From positions 1 to 64,000 of the forward strand of contig NZ_VFEU01000001.1 in NCBI RefSeq assembly GCF_007858255.1: a DNA stretch of 64,000 bases. Direction: 5' to 3'. This document shows, in pieces, positions 55,732 to 64,000 of this stretch. The first letter of the stretch is position 1; every line of letters begins with the position of its first letter. This DNA is from Pseudomonas rhodesiae (lineage in GTDB: Bacteria; Pseudomonadota; Gammaproteobacteria; Pseudomonadales; Pseudomonadaceae). The position numbers were made by a program, and so were the translations under genes. The notes under the pieces are model-generated. The model had not been told where the DNA came from. It ran no database searches and worked only from the letters and a program-made list of their open reading frames with translations.

Positions 55732-56273
55732 GGGAACAGGTCCGCTTCCACCAAGCGTTTGCCGGCCTGGTCCTTGACGGACAGTTGCGGCGTCTCGGTC
55801 AGTTGCCAATCAATTGCCAGCGTTGGGTCGTTCCATGCGATGCAGCGCTCAGCACTGGGCTGATAGTAATCAGTGGTCTTGTAGAGAAACTCTGCGTATT
55901 CACTCAACACCACGAACCCATGAGCAAAACCTTCGGGTACCCACAGTTGGCGGTGGTTCTGAGCCGACAGACGGACCCCCACCCATTGACCGAAGTTCGG
56001 AGAACTGCGGCGAATATCCACCGCCACGTCGAGCACCTCACCTGCGGTGACACGCACGAGTTTTCCCTGTGTGTCTACCAACTGATAGTGCAAGCCCCGC
56101 AGCACACCCTTTTGCGAGCGCGAATGGTTGTCTTGTACGAAGTTGCGTTCGAGGCCCGTGGCCTGCTTGAACGTCCTGGCGTTGAAACTTTCGTAGAAAA
56201 AACCTCGGTCGTCGCCATAGACTTTTGGTTCGAGGATTACAACACCGGGAAGTGAGGTTTCAACCACGTTCAC
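55728..56273 (-). CDS. rfbC: dTDP-4-dehydrorhamnose 3,5-epimerase RfbC
   Basis: This 181-residue cupin-fold epimerase has [15 protein letters not shown], then [20 protein letters not shown] (catalytic His in RGLHYQ) and [15 protein letters not shown] with the Tyr-bearing FLYKTTDYY. It acts on dTDP-4-keto-6-deoxyglucose from RfbB. It overlaps both rfbA and rfbD by 4 nt. Confidence 0.94.
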   Translation of the reverse strand: MNVVETSLPGVVILEPKVYGDDRGFFYESFNARTFKQATGLERNFVQDNHSRSQKGVLRGLHYQLVDTQGKLVRVTAGEVLDVAVDIRRSSPNFGQWVGVRLSAQNHRQLWVPEGFAHGFVVLSEYAEFLYKTTDYYQPSAERCIAWNDPTLAIDWQLTETPQLSVKDQAGKRLVEADLFP

Positions 56274-57145
56274 TGGCTATCTCCCGCCAGCGAGTACAGG
56301 TATTGACCATAGCCGGTCTTGCCAAAATATTGGGCGCGCTGCAGCAGGTGGTTGCGGTCGATCCACTCATTCTCGTAGGCAATTTCTTCAAGGCAAGCGA
56401 CTTTCAGACCTTGGCGGTGTTCAATGGTCTGTACGTACGTCGAGGCCTCCAGCAAGCTGTCGTGGGTGCCCGTGTCGAGCCAGGCAAAGCCACGCCCAAA
56501 GCGTTCCACATGCAGATCGCCACGCTGCAGGTACGCGTTGTTGACGTCAGTGATCTCCAGTTCACCGCGAGGCGAAGGCTTGACCGCCTTGGCGATCTTG
56601 ATCACATCGTTGTCGTAAAAATACAGGCCGGTCACGGCGTAGCTGGACTTCGGCTTGGCGGGTTTTTCTTCGATTGAAAGGGCGCGGCCTTCGTTGTCGA
56701 AGTCGATCACGCCGAAGCGCTCCGGGTCTTTGACCCAATAGCCGAATACAGTCGCGCCGGACGGGCGATTGGCGGCTGTGCGCAATTGATCGCCGAAGTG
56801 CTGGCCATGGAAAATGTTGTCGCCCAGGATCAAGCAGACCGGGTCGTCACCGATAAACTCTTCGCCGATGATAAACGCCTGCGCCAGGCCATCCGGAGAA
56901 GGCTGTTCGGCGTAACTGAACCGCACGCCGAACTGGCTGCCGTCGCCAAGCAGGTTGCGGTATTGCGGCAAGTCCACCGGGGTGGAAATCACCAAGATGT
57001 CCTTGATCCCCGCCAGCATCAGCACTGAGATGGGATAGTAGATCATCGGCTTGTCGTACACCGGTAACAGCTGTTTGGACACACCCAGGGTAATGGGGTG
57101 CAAGCGCGTGCCGGAGCCACCGGCCAATACGATTCCCTTCATCAT
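56270..57145 (-). CDS. rfbA: Glucose-1-phosphate thymidylyltransferase RfbA
   Basis: This 291-residue nucleotidyltransferase makes dTDP-glucose. It has the signature [48 protein letters not shown] and [20 protein letters not shown]. The start is one of two adjacent ATGs (57145 or 57142) overlapping the rfbB stop; the first is annotated. Confidence 0.94.
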   Translation of the reverse strand: MMKGIVLAGGSGTRLHPITLGVSKQLLPVYDKPMIYYPISVLMLAGIKDILVISTPVDLPQYRNLLGDGSQFGVRFSYAEQPSPDGLAQAFIIGEEFIGDDPVCLILGDNIFHGQHFGDQLRTAANRPSGATVFGYWVKDPERFGVIDFDNEGRALSIEEKPAKPKSSYAVTGLYFYDNDVIKIAKAVKPSPRGELEITDVNNAYLQRGDLHVERFGRGFAWLDTGTHDSLLEASTYVQTIEHRQGLKVACLEEIAYENEWIDRNHLLQRAQYFGKTGYGQYLYSLAGDSQ

Positions 57146-58224
57146 GCAATCAGATCCTTCGTGTCGGTGTTGCCCAATCGTTCGCCCTGATAACTGCCGT
57201 CCTGGACCCTGCGGCACCATTCCAGGTTATCGAGGTACCACTGCACGGTTTTGCGCAGACCGGTTTCGAAGGTTTCTTCCGGAACCCAGCCCAGTTCGCG
57301 TTCGATCTTGCTGGCGTCGATCGCGTAGCGTTGGTCGTGACCTGGCCGATCCTTGACGAAAGTGATCAGGTCGGTGAATTGCGCGACGCCTGCGGGCCGT
57401 TGCGGCGCCAGTTCTTCCAGCAGGGAGCAGATACCACGCACCACGTCGATGTTCTTTTGTTCGTTATGGCCGCCGATGTTGTAGGTCTCGCCGACCACAC
57501 CTTCGGTGACCACTTTCAATAGAGCGCGGGCGTGGTCTTCGACGAACAGCCAGTCCCGCACCTGCAAACCATCACCGTAGACCGGCAATGGCTTGCCCGC
57601 GAGGGCATTGAGGATCACCAGCGGAATCAGCTTTTCGGGGAAATGGAACGGGCCGTAGTTGTTCGAACAGTTGGTCAGCAGCACAGGCAGGCCGTAGGTA
57701 CGGTGCCAGGCGCGCACCAAGTGGTCGGATGCGGCCTTGCTGGCTGAGTAGGGCGAGCTGGGAGCGTAGGGCGTGGTTTCGGTGAACAGGTCATCCACGC
57801 CGTGCAGGTCGCCATACACTTCATCGGTAGAAATGTGATGAAAGCGAAAGGCACTTTTTGCCGGCTCGGTCAGCGTATGCCAGTAGGCACGGGCGGCTTC
57901 GAGCAGGCTATAGGTGCCGACGATATTGGTCTGGATAAAATCCGACGGACCGTCAATCGAACGGTCGACATGGGACTCGGCGGCCAGGTGCATGATCGCA
58001 TGGGGCTCGAAGCGTGCCAGCACGGCGCTGACGGTGGCCTGGTCGATGATATCGGCCTGGACAAACTCATAGCGACTGTTGGAGGCGATGCTGGTCAGAG
58101 ACTCCAGGTTGCCAGCGTAGGTGAGTTTGTCGAGGTTGAGCACTTCGTGCTCGGTGTGTTGAATCAGATGGCGGATCAGGGCTGAGCCGATAAATCCGGC
58201 GCCACCGGTGATGAAAATGCGCAT
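57142..58224 (-). CDS. rfbB: dTDP-glucose 4,6-dehydratase RfbB
   Basis: This 360-residue extended short-chain dehydrogenase begins with the NAD-binding [16 protein letters not shown]. The catalytic region is [12 protein letters not shown] with [15 protein letters not shown] (Tyr-x3-Lys), and substrate residues are [20 protein letters not shown]. It makes dTDP-4-keto-6-deoxyglucose, first of the rhamnose branch. ATG 58224 starts at the Rossmann strand; the frame is open much further but lacks family character there. It heads rfbBACD and is divergent from the kinase-lyase fusion gene. Confidence 0.94.
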   Translation of the reverse strand: MRIFITGGAGFIGSALIRHLIQHTEHEVLNLDKLTYAGNLESLTSIASNSRYEFVQADIIDQATVSAVLARFEPHAIMHLAAESHVDRSIDGPSDFIQTNIVGTYSLLEAARAYWHTLTEPAKSAFRFHHISTDEVYGDLHGVDDLFTETTPYAPSSPYSASKAASDHLVRAWHRTYGLPVLLTNCSNNYGPFHFPEKLIPLVILNALAGKPLPVYGDGLQVRDWLFVEDHARALLKVVTEGVVGETYNIGGHNEQKNIDVVRGICSLLEELAPQRPAGVAQFTDLITFVKDRPGHDQRYAIDASKIERELGWVPEETFETGLRKTVQWYLDNLEWCRRVQDGSYQGERLGNTDTKDLIA

Positions 58225-58376
58225 GTCGGAGGGCCTTTTCCTTAGACGGACATTAAGCGGATGAAGCATAGCTTGAGTTGCGCAGCGGGGCGGCGCAAGC
58301 ACGGTTATAAGCAGGGGGTTGCTTAACCCCCCAAAACAATGGCGATATACACGCCTAAAAATCAGAGGCTCTGACC

Positions 58377-61286
58377 ATGCTGCTCGCCACGTTGATCCAT
58401 CGCGCCAGTCTATCTTGCCCGCAAGTAGGCCTCGATCAGGCCACTCAACTCTTGGCGCAGCACTATGGCCTTGCTGGCACTTTGCAGTCACTGGGCAGCC
58501 AGCAAGACCTCAATTACAGAGTCGACACCCCCCAGGGACAGTTTGTTCTGAAAATCTGCCGGGGTGACTACGCGGCGTTGGAGCTGCAGGCTCAGCACGC
58601 GGCGCTGGGTCACCTGCAGACGCACGCCGAGGTGCGTGTGCCTAAGGTCATCAAGACCCTGGCTGGCGATGAGTTGCTCACCCTGACGATCGGCGGGCAA
58701 ACCCTGCATTTGCGGCTGCTGGACTATCTCGACGGCCAGCCGTTGACCCACATGCCGCACTTGAGCCGTGAGGTGATCGCCGGATTTGGCGACCTGTGCG
58801 GCCGCATGAGCCTGGCGCTCGCGCCGTTCGAGCATGGGGGCCTTGAGCGCACGCTGCAGTGGGACCCGCGCCATGCTCCGGAACTGATCACCCACCTGCT
58901 GACCAGCCTGGAACGTCTCCCGCACCGTGACGCGTTGGAGCGCGTGGCCGCGCAGGTTCAAGCCCGGATTCGCCCCTTGGCCGAGCGCCTGCCGTGGCAA
59001 GCCGTTCACATGGATATCACCGATGACAACGTGCTGTGGCAGCGCGATGCCCAGCGTCATTGGCACATTCAGGGGGTGATCGACTTCGGCGATCTGGTTC
59101 ACACCTGGCGCATCGCTGATCTGTCGGTGACTTGCGCGGCCCTGCTGCACCATGCCAAAGGCGACCCCTTTGCGATTTTGCCGGCGATCCAGGCCTGCCA
59201 TGCCGTGACCCCTTTGCAACGCGAAGAGTTACAGGTGCTGTGGCCGCTGATCGTTGCGCGGGCGGCGGTGCTGGTGCTGAGCAGTGAGCAGCAGCAACGC
59301 TTGGACCCGGATAACAGCTACCTGCTGAAAAATGCCGAGCATGAGTGGGAAATCTTCCATGTGGCGACCTCGGTGCCGTTCGAACTGATGGAAGCGGCGA
59401 TTTTGAGCAGCGTTGGCGAAACGCCGACGCCCATCGCCAGCCAGGATTTTGCCCCACTGTTACCGGAGCTGGTCGGTCGCGAATTTGCGTTGATCGACCT
59501 CGGGGTGCTCAGCCCGCATTTCGAGGCTGGCAATTGGGAGACACCCGGTGTCGATCGCAGGCTGCTGGACGAAGCAGCAGCAGTTCATGGGTTGGCGGCC
59601 AGCCGCTACGGGCAATATCGGCTGTCGCGCACCGTCCCTGACAGCGCCGCCGAGCCGGAGACCTTTCCCCTGCACGTCGAGCTGCATGTGCCCCACGGCA
59701 CGGTGCTGGAAGCGCCTTTCGCCGGTACATTGCACCAGGACGCCGATGGGGTCGTGAGCCTGCAGGGCGTCGAGTCGAGCGTTTGCTTGATGGGGGTCAA
59801 ACCCTCCCTCAAACCGGGTGCGCTGCTGGTCAAAGGGCAAGTGTTTGGCGAGGTTCAAGCGCCGCTGACCGTACAACTGTGCCGCGCCGATCTCGAACCG
59901 CCGCTGTTTTGCACGCCTTCGCGCGCATCGGCCTGGCAAATCCTCTGCCCGTCGCCTGCTGCTGTGCTGGGGCTGGCTTGCGACGCCGAGCCTGAACTGG
60001 ACGCTCACGCCCTGCTGGCTCGCCGCGACGCCAGTTTTGCGCGCTCGCAAAAGCACTATTACACCGATCCGCCGCGTATCGAGCGGGGCTGGCGCAACCA
60101 CCTGATCGACATGCAGGGGCGTTCCTACCTGGACATGCTCAACAACGTGGCGGTGCTCGGCCATGGGCATCCGCGCATGGCTGCGGTGGCGGCGCGGCAA
60201 TGGTCGCTGCTCAACACCAACTCACGCTTTCACTATGCCGCCGTCACGGAGTTTTCCGAACGCCTTTTGGCCTTGGCGCCGGCGGGCATGGACCGTGTGT
60301 TTCTGGTCAACAGCGGCACCGAAGCCAACGACCTGGCCATTCGCCTGGCCTGGGCCTACAGCGGCGGGCGCGACATGCTCAGCGTGCTGGAGGCGTACCA
60401 CGGCTGGTCGGTGGCGGCGGATGCGGTGTCCACCTCGATTGCCGATAACCCCCAGGCCTTGAGCAGTCGTCCGGACTGGGTGCACCCAGTGACGGCGCCC
60501 AACACCTATCGCGGTGAGTTCCGTGGGCAGGACAGTGCCCTGGACTACGTACGCAGCGTGGAGCACAACCTGGCGAAAATCGCCGCCAGCAAACGCCAAC
60601 TGGCAGGCTTTATCTGCGAACCGGTGTATGGCAACGCCGGTGGCATCTCGCTGCCGCCGGGCTATCTGCAACAAGTGTATGGCCTGGTGCGCGCTCAGGG
60701 CGGCGTGTGCATCGCCGATGAAGTGCAAGTCGGTTATGGGCGCATGGGGCGGTTCTTCTGGGGCTTCGAGGAGCAGGGCGTGGTGCCCGACATCATCACC
60801 ATGGCCAAAGGCATGGGCAACGGCCAGCCACTGGGGGCCGTGATCACTCGCCGCGAAATCGCCGAAGCGCTGGAGGCTGAAGGCTACTTCTTCTCGTCTT
60901 CTGGCGGCAGCCCGGTCAGTTGCCGGATCGGCATGGCAGTGCTGGATGTGATGGAAGAAGAAAAGCTGTGGGAAAACGCCCAAGTGGTCGGTGGGCATTT
61001 CAAAGCTCGCCTGGAAGCCCTGATCGAGCGTCACCCGTTGGTCGGCGCGGTGCATGGATCCGGTTTCTACCTGGGCCTGGAACTGGTTCGCGACCGGCAC
61101 ACCCTGGAGCCTGCCACCGAGGAAACCAAAATACTGTGCGACCGCTTACGGGAGTTGGGCATTTTCATGCAGCCTACCGGTGATTATCTGAACATCCTCA
61201 AGATCAAACCACCGATGGTCACTTCCCGCAGCAGCGTGGATTTCTTCGTCGACATGCTGTCGAAGGTGCTCGATGAACAGTTATAA
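58377..61286 (+). CDS. Fusion: aminoglycoside-phosphotransferase-like kinase + M23-like domain + class III PLP enzyme
   Basis: This 969-residue cytoplasmic protein has three parts. Residues about 20-340 are a choline/APH-type kinase with [11 protein letters not shown] (catalytic Asp, Asn) and [11 protein letters not shown] (metal Asp). Residues about 430-530 are a beta domain like M23/LysM-adjacent lyase-fold sequences ([18 protein letters not shown]). Residues about 560-969 are a class III aminotransferase fold with [12 protein letters not shown] and PLP lysine Lys811 ([10 protein letters not shown]). In animals separate hydroxylysine kinase and 5-phosphohydroxylysine/phosphoethanolamine phospho-lyases are homologous to the two ends. 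The fusion probably phosphorylates an amino alcohol and then eliminates phosphate and ammonia. The substrate is unknown. Confidence 0.8.
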   Translation: MLLATLIHRASLSCPQVGLDQATQLLAQHYGLAGTLQSLGSQQDLNYRVDTPQGQFVLKICRGDYAALELQAQHAALGHLQTHAEVRVPKVIKTLAGDELLTLTIGGQTLHLRLLDYLDGQPLTHMPHLSREVIAGFGDLCGRMSLALAPFEHGGLERTLQWDPRHAPELITHLLTSLERLPHRDALERVAAQVQARIRPLAERLPWQAVHMDITDDNVLWQRDAQRHWHIQGVIDFGDLVHTWRIADLSVTCAALLHHAKGDPFAILPAIQACHAVTPLQREELQVLWPLIVARAAVLVLSSEQQQRLDPDNSYLLKNAEHEWEIFHVATSVPFELMEAAILSSVGETPTPIASQDFAPLLPELVGREFALIDLGVLSPHFEAGNWETPGVDRRLLDEAAAVHGLAASRYGQYRLSRTVPDSAAEPETFPLHVELHVPHGTVLEAPFAGTLHQDADGVVSLQGVESSVCLMGVKPSLKPGALLVKGQVFGEVQAPLTVQLCRADLEPPLFCTPSRASAWQILCPSPAAVLGLACDAEPELDAHALLARRDASFARSQKHYYTDPPRIERGWRNHLIDMQGRSYLDMLNNVAVLGHGHPRMAAVAARQWSLLNTNSRFHYAAVTEFSERLLALAPAGMDRVFLVNSGTEANDLAIRLAWAYSGGRDMLSVLEAYHGWSVAADAVSTSIADNPQALSSRPDWVHPVTAPNTYRGEFRGQDSALDYVRSVEHNLAKIAASKRQLAGFICEPVYGNAGGISLPPGYLQQVYGLVRAQGGVCIADEVQVGYGRMGRFFWGFEEQGVVPDIITMAKGMGNGQPLGAVITRREIAEALEAEGYFFSSSGGSPVSCRIGMAVLDVMEEEKLWENAQVVGGHFKARLEALIERHPLVGAVHGSGFYLGLELVRDRHTLEPATEETKILCDRLRELGIFMQPTGDYLNILKIKPPMVTSRSSVDFFVDMLSKVLDEQL

Positions 61287-61406
61287 ATAGTCGATTCTTA
61301 TCGATAATTAGGCCGGATGCCTCAGGCTAAAGCCTCTTAACTGATTTTAAAGCCGATTTTTATCCGTTATAAAGTCGGCCATCACCCCTTCGGAGCACCG
61401 AACGCC

Positions 61407-62513
61407 ATGACCACTTTGCACAGCACTCCCCGCGCCGATGGCTTCCATATGCCCGCCGAATGGGCGCCACAGACCCAGACCTGGATGATCTGGCCTGAGC
61501 GCCCGGACAACTGGCGCCTGGGTGGCAAGCCGGCGCAGGCGGCCCATGTGGCCGTGGCCAAGGCCATTGCGCGGTTCGAGCCGGTGACGTTGTGCGTGTC
61601 CGCCGGCCAATATGAAAACGCGCGGGCGCGTTTGGATGTGCCGAATATTCGCGTGGTGGAAATGTCCAGCGATGACGCTTGGGTGCGGGACACCGGCCCG
61701 ACGTTCGTGATCAACAACAGCGGCGAAGTGCGCGGCGTCAATTGGGATTTCAACGCTTGGGGCGGTTTCGATGGCGGCCTCTACGCGCCGTGGAACCGTG
61801 ACACACAGGTGGGCGGCAAAATCCTTGAGATCGAGCGCGCCCCCCGTTACCGCACCGAAGGTTTTGTGCTGGAGGGTGGTTCGATCCACGTTGATGGCGA
61901 AGGCACCCTGATCACCACCGAAGAATGCCTGCTCAACCGCAATCGTAACCCGCACCTCGACCGCGCCGAGATCGAAGCGGTGCTGAGCGCCAATCTGGCG
62001 GTGGATAAAATCATCTGGTTGCCGGACGGCCTGTTCAACGACGAAACCGATGGCCATGTGGATAACTTTTGCTGCTACGTGCGCCCGGGCGAAGTATTGC
62101 TGGCCTGGACCGATGACCCACAAGACCCGAATTACGCGCGCTGCCATGCCGCCATGGACGTCCTGCAACGCAGCACCGATGCCCAGGGCCGCTCGTTTAC
62201 AGTGCACAAAATGCCGATTCCGGGGCCCTTGTATGCCACCGAAGAAGAGTGCGCCGGGGTCGACCCGGTGGACGGTTCCCAGGAGCGTAATCCGACCGTG
62301 CGGTTGGCGGGTTCCTACGTCAACTTCCTGATCGTCAACGGCGGCATCATCGCGCCGAGCTTCGACGATCCGCTCGACCTTGAAGCCAAGCGCATCCTGC
62401 AGGACCTGTTCCCGCAACATGAAGTGGTGATGGTGCCGGGTCGTGAATTGTTACTGGGGGGCGGCAATATTCACTGCCTGACTCAACAGCAGCCTGCGCC
62501 GCATAAAAACTGA
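61407..62513 (+). CDS. aguA: Agmatine deiminase AguA
   Basis: This 368-residue guanidino-group hydrolase converts agmatine to N-carbamoylputrescine and ammonia. Catalytic residues are in [15 protein letters not shown] (Asp), [14 protein letters not shown] (His) and [15 protein letters not shown] (nucleophile Cys357), with [13 protein letters not shown] and NWDFNAWGG typical of the family. It lies 120 bp after the kinase-lyase fusion on the same strand. It supports polyamine or agmatine use; aguB is not in the window. Confidence 0.94.
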   Translation: MTTLHSTPRADGFHMPAEWAPQTQTWMIWPERPDNWRLGGKPAQAAHVAVAKAIARFEPVTLCVSAGQYENARARLDVPNIRVVEMSSDDAWVRDTGPTFVINNSGEVRGVNWDFNAWGGFDGGLYAPWNRDTQVGGKILEIERAPRYRTEGFVLEGGSIHVDGEGTLITTEECLLNRNRNPHLDRAEIEAVLSANLAVDKIIWLPDGLFNDETDGHVDNFCCYVRPGEVLLAWTDDPQDPNYARCHAAMDVLQRSTDAQGRSFTVHKMPIPGPLYATEEECAGVDPVDGSQERNPTVRLAGSYVNFLIVNGGIIAPSFDDPLDLEAKRILQDLFPQHEVVMVPGRELLLGGGNIHCLTQQQPAPHKN

Positions 62514-62573
62514 GTGCGGTTGTAACAGCGCTTTAACGACGACCTGGCGCTACGCGCCTCCAGCTTCCAAGGC

Positions 62574-62607
62574 AAGCCCGCGGCCCTACTAGCCCGCGGG
62601 CTTTTTT
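62574..62607 (+). terminator. Rho-independent terminator of aguA
   Basis: AGCCCGCGG (62575-62583) pairs with CCGCGGGCT (62594-62602) around a 10-nt loop and is followed by TTTTT. It lies about 60 bp after the aguA stop. Confidence 0.9.
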
Positions 62608-62750
62608 GCGCGCGCAGGCCCCTGAACCTGGCGCATTGGCATAGCTCTTGTATCGGTTTTGCCATAGCAGTGGCCCAAGGTGATGACTGCGCAGTTCTGT
62701 CATAAACCTTGAGTAAGTTAGCCGCTCACGCAGTCGGAGAGAGCGCTGAA

Positions 62751-62963
62751 ATGAACGTCGAAATCAACCCCATGCGCGCGCGCCCGCTTCATCCTTCACG
62801 GGTCGACAGTGACGCCATCCATGCCCTGGCGCTCTGGTTGAAGGAAAACAGCGCGCGGCAGGTCAGGCAACCTGACCTGCGCAGTGTATTGAGTGAACGC
62901 TACCCGCAGGGGTTGTTCAGTGAGGATGAAGTGCACGCGCTGTGCGAGGTGATGCGCAATTAG
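62751..62963 (+). CDS. Small unknown protein (70 aa)
   Basis: This 70-residue protein is predicted to be soluble and helical (DSDAIHALALWLKENSARQV, DLRSVLSERYPQGLFSEDEV). The second half resembles a small helix-turn-helix-like fold but is not recognised. ATG 62751 has GGAGA 10 nt upstream. An in-frame TTG at 62709 would add 14 residues but lacks a ribosome binding site. It stands alone between aguA and the porin gene. Confidence 0.6.
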   Translation: MNVEINPMRARPLHPSRVDSDAIHALALWLKENSARQVRQPDLRSVLSERYPQGLFSEDEVHALCEVMRN

Positions 62964-63104
62964 TTGTCGTTTTTAGACATGTCATCAGCATCTCCTTAGA
63001 ATTATTTCGCCTAAATACAGACGATTCGCGAAATTGACACATAGTTCAACGCGCGACTAGGATTGCGCCCAACGCCTGTGGCTAACCGCCATGACTCTTC
63101 CAAT

Positions 63105-63152
63105 AAAAAAAGGCCCGCGGCATGTTCAGTCGTCCGCGGGCTTTCTTTTTTC
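63105..63152 (+). terminator. Intrinsic terminator upstream of the oprD-family gene
   Basis: GCCCGCGG (63113-63120) pairs with CCGCGGGC (63134-63141), flanked by an A run before and TTTCTTTTTT after. It lies 142 bp downstream of the 70-aa gene and 81 bp before the porin ATG. It can end the small-gene transcript, or attenuate if the porin promoter is upstream of it. Its stem nearly repeats that of the aguA terminator. Confidence 0.82.
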
Positions 63153-63232
63153 CGAAAAAAGTCGATATCAGAAAGCGACATGGAGCCTGGTATCACAGCG
63201 CGTACTCAACCCGTAATAAGGAATACAAGAAC

Positions 63233-64000
63233 ATGTTGAAGCAACGGATGAGTCTGATCGCTCTGGGGATTTTGAGCGCATCGACAGCAATGGCCAACGA
63301 CCAGGACCAATCCAAGGGTTTTGTCGAAGACAGCCACCTGAATATCGCCGCACGTAACGCCTACATCAGCCGTGACTACAAAAACGGCAAGCAAGACAAA
63401 GCCGAGTGGGGCCAGGGTTTCATCGGTAAATTCGAGTCCGGCTTCACCCAGGGCACCGTCGGTGTGGGTGTGGACGTGATCGGTCAGTACGCTATTCGTT
63501 TGGACGGCGGTAAAGGCCGCAGCGGCGCTGGCGGCATCGACTTCTTTAAGCAGGGCGATAGCGGCTCGGCCGCAGACGACCTGGCCAAAGGCGGCGCTGC
63601 CGTGAAGTTCCGGGTGTCCAACACCGTGCTCAAATACGGTGATCAGTTCCCTAACGTCCCGGTTCTGGCCTACGACAACTCCCGCCTGTTGTCCGAAACC
63701 TATACCGGCACCTCGATCGTTTCCAAAGAGATCGAAGGCCTGCAACTGGACGCCGGTCATTTCACCAAGGAAGCACGCAAGAGTGCTGAAGGTACCGACA
63801 GCGGTAACCTCAAGAGCATCAACTACCTCGGTGGTAGCTATAAATTCACCGAAAGCCTGTCCGCCGCTCTGTACGCGTCCGATATGGAAGACGTGCTGAA
63901 GAAGCAATACGTCAACGTCAACTACGTGCTGGCCCTGCCAGAAAAACAGTCGCTGACCTTTGACTTCAACGGCTACAAAACCAAGTTGGACAAGAGCTTC
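63233..64000 (+). CDS. OprD-family outer-membrane porin (5' part, truncated by window end)
   Basis: The first 256 codons of an outer-membrane channel are present; the gene runs off the right edge. Residues 1-21 are a signal peptide (LIALGILSASTAMA/ND). The mature start GFVEDSHLNIAARNAYISRD and EWGQGFIGKFESGFTQGTVG are hallmarks of OprD-type substrate-specific porins, followed by alternating beta strands (LKSINYLGGSYKFTESLSAA). OprD-family channels take up amino acids, carboxylates or peptides; which one cannot be told. AAGGA lies 12 nt before the ATG 63233. The opposite strand is also open here but is not coding. Confidence 0.9.
   Translation, partial: MLKQRMSLIALGILSASTAMANDQDQSKGFVEDSHLNIAARNAYISRDYKNGKQDKAEWGQGFIGKFESGFTQGTVGVGVDVIGQYAIRLDGGKGRSGAGGIDFFKQGDSGSAADDLAKGGAAVKFRVSNTVLKYGDQFPNVPVLAYDNSRLLSETYTGTSIVSKEIEGLQLDAGHFTKEARKSAEGTDSGNLKSINYLGGSYKFTESLSAALYASDMEDVLKKQYVNVNYVLALPEKQSLTFDFNGYKTKLDKSF

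Overview
The window reads as a chromosomal segment of a fluorescent Pseudomonas (P. fluorescens group). This rests on high GC, the gene set (tcyJLN with dcyD, rimA-rimB-rimK, ompR-envZ beside hslO and pckA, an oprD-family porin) and several copies of the GTGGGAGGGGGCTTGCCCCCGAT type of REP/REPIN element typical of that group. No rRNA, tRNA, CRISPR array, insertion sequence or prophage gene was seen. Almost all of the sequence is coding, with tight operons and frequent 1-4 nt stop/start overlaps.

Region 1 (about 0.5-25.4 kb) is dominated by sulfur acquisition. It carries a methionine importer (metQ-metN-metI), an FMNH2-dependent monooxygenase with two SfnB-type flavoproteins, a cystine importer (tcyJ-tcyL-tcyN), D-cysteine desulfhydrase (dcyD), serine O-acetyltransferase (cysE) and the taurine operon tauABCD, followed by the glutathione gene gshA. 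Together they would release sulfur from organic compounds, import sulfur amino acids and feed cysteine and glutathione synthesis. Set into this block are a BCCT choline-type transporter behind a perfect 30-bp palindrome, an aldo-keto reductase, and a visibly AT-richer three-gene operon (17.0-19.7 kb).

That three-gene operon is the most interesting part of the window. It encodes three paralogous, otherwise unrecognised proteins and is preceded by a textbook hrp box (GGAACC-N15-CCACAGA), the promoter of HrpL/RspL-type sigma factors that drive type III secretion genes. The last gene keeps a calpain/papain-like Cys and His. In the other two the Cys position is Asp or Ser. I interpret the locus as an orphan type III effector operon with one probable cysteine hydrolase and two diverged, probably non-catalytic relatives.

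Region 2 (25.6-37.2 kb) is core housekeeping and regulation: a PaaI-type thioesterase, tex, ompR-envZ (with a long hairpin between them), rimA-rimB-rimK (c-di-GMP-linked modification of ribosomal protein S6), hslR, a PAP2 phosphatase, hslO and pckA.

Region 3 (37.3-44.1 kb) is a small accessory patch: a DUF1493-like gene with an unknown glycine-zipper partner, a Fic toxin with its tiny YhfG-type antitoxin, a DUF2135/TPR protein, a RecQ helicase, a thioesterase, a glycine-zipper protein and an orphan terminator.

Region 4 (44.2-54.8 kb) holds an FdhF/YdeP-type molybdenum oxidoreductase with FdhD, a LysR regulator, a BON-LysM protein, yrfG, nudE-cysQ, another thioesterase and the C4-dicarboxylate two-component system dctB-dctD. 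Region 5 (54.9-64.0 kb) holds the dTDP-rhamnose operon rfbBACD, a 969-residue kinase/hydrolase-like/PLP-lyase fusion, agmatine deiminase, a small unknown gene and the 5' part of an oprD-family porin that runs off the window.
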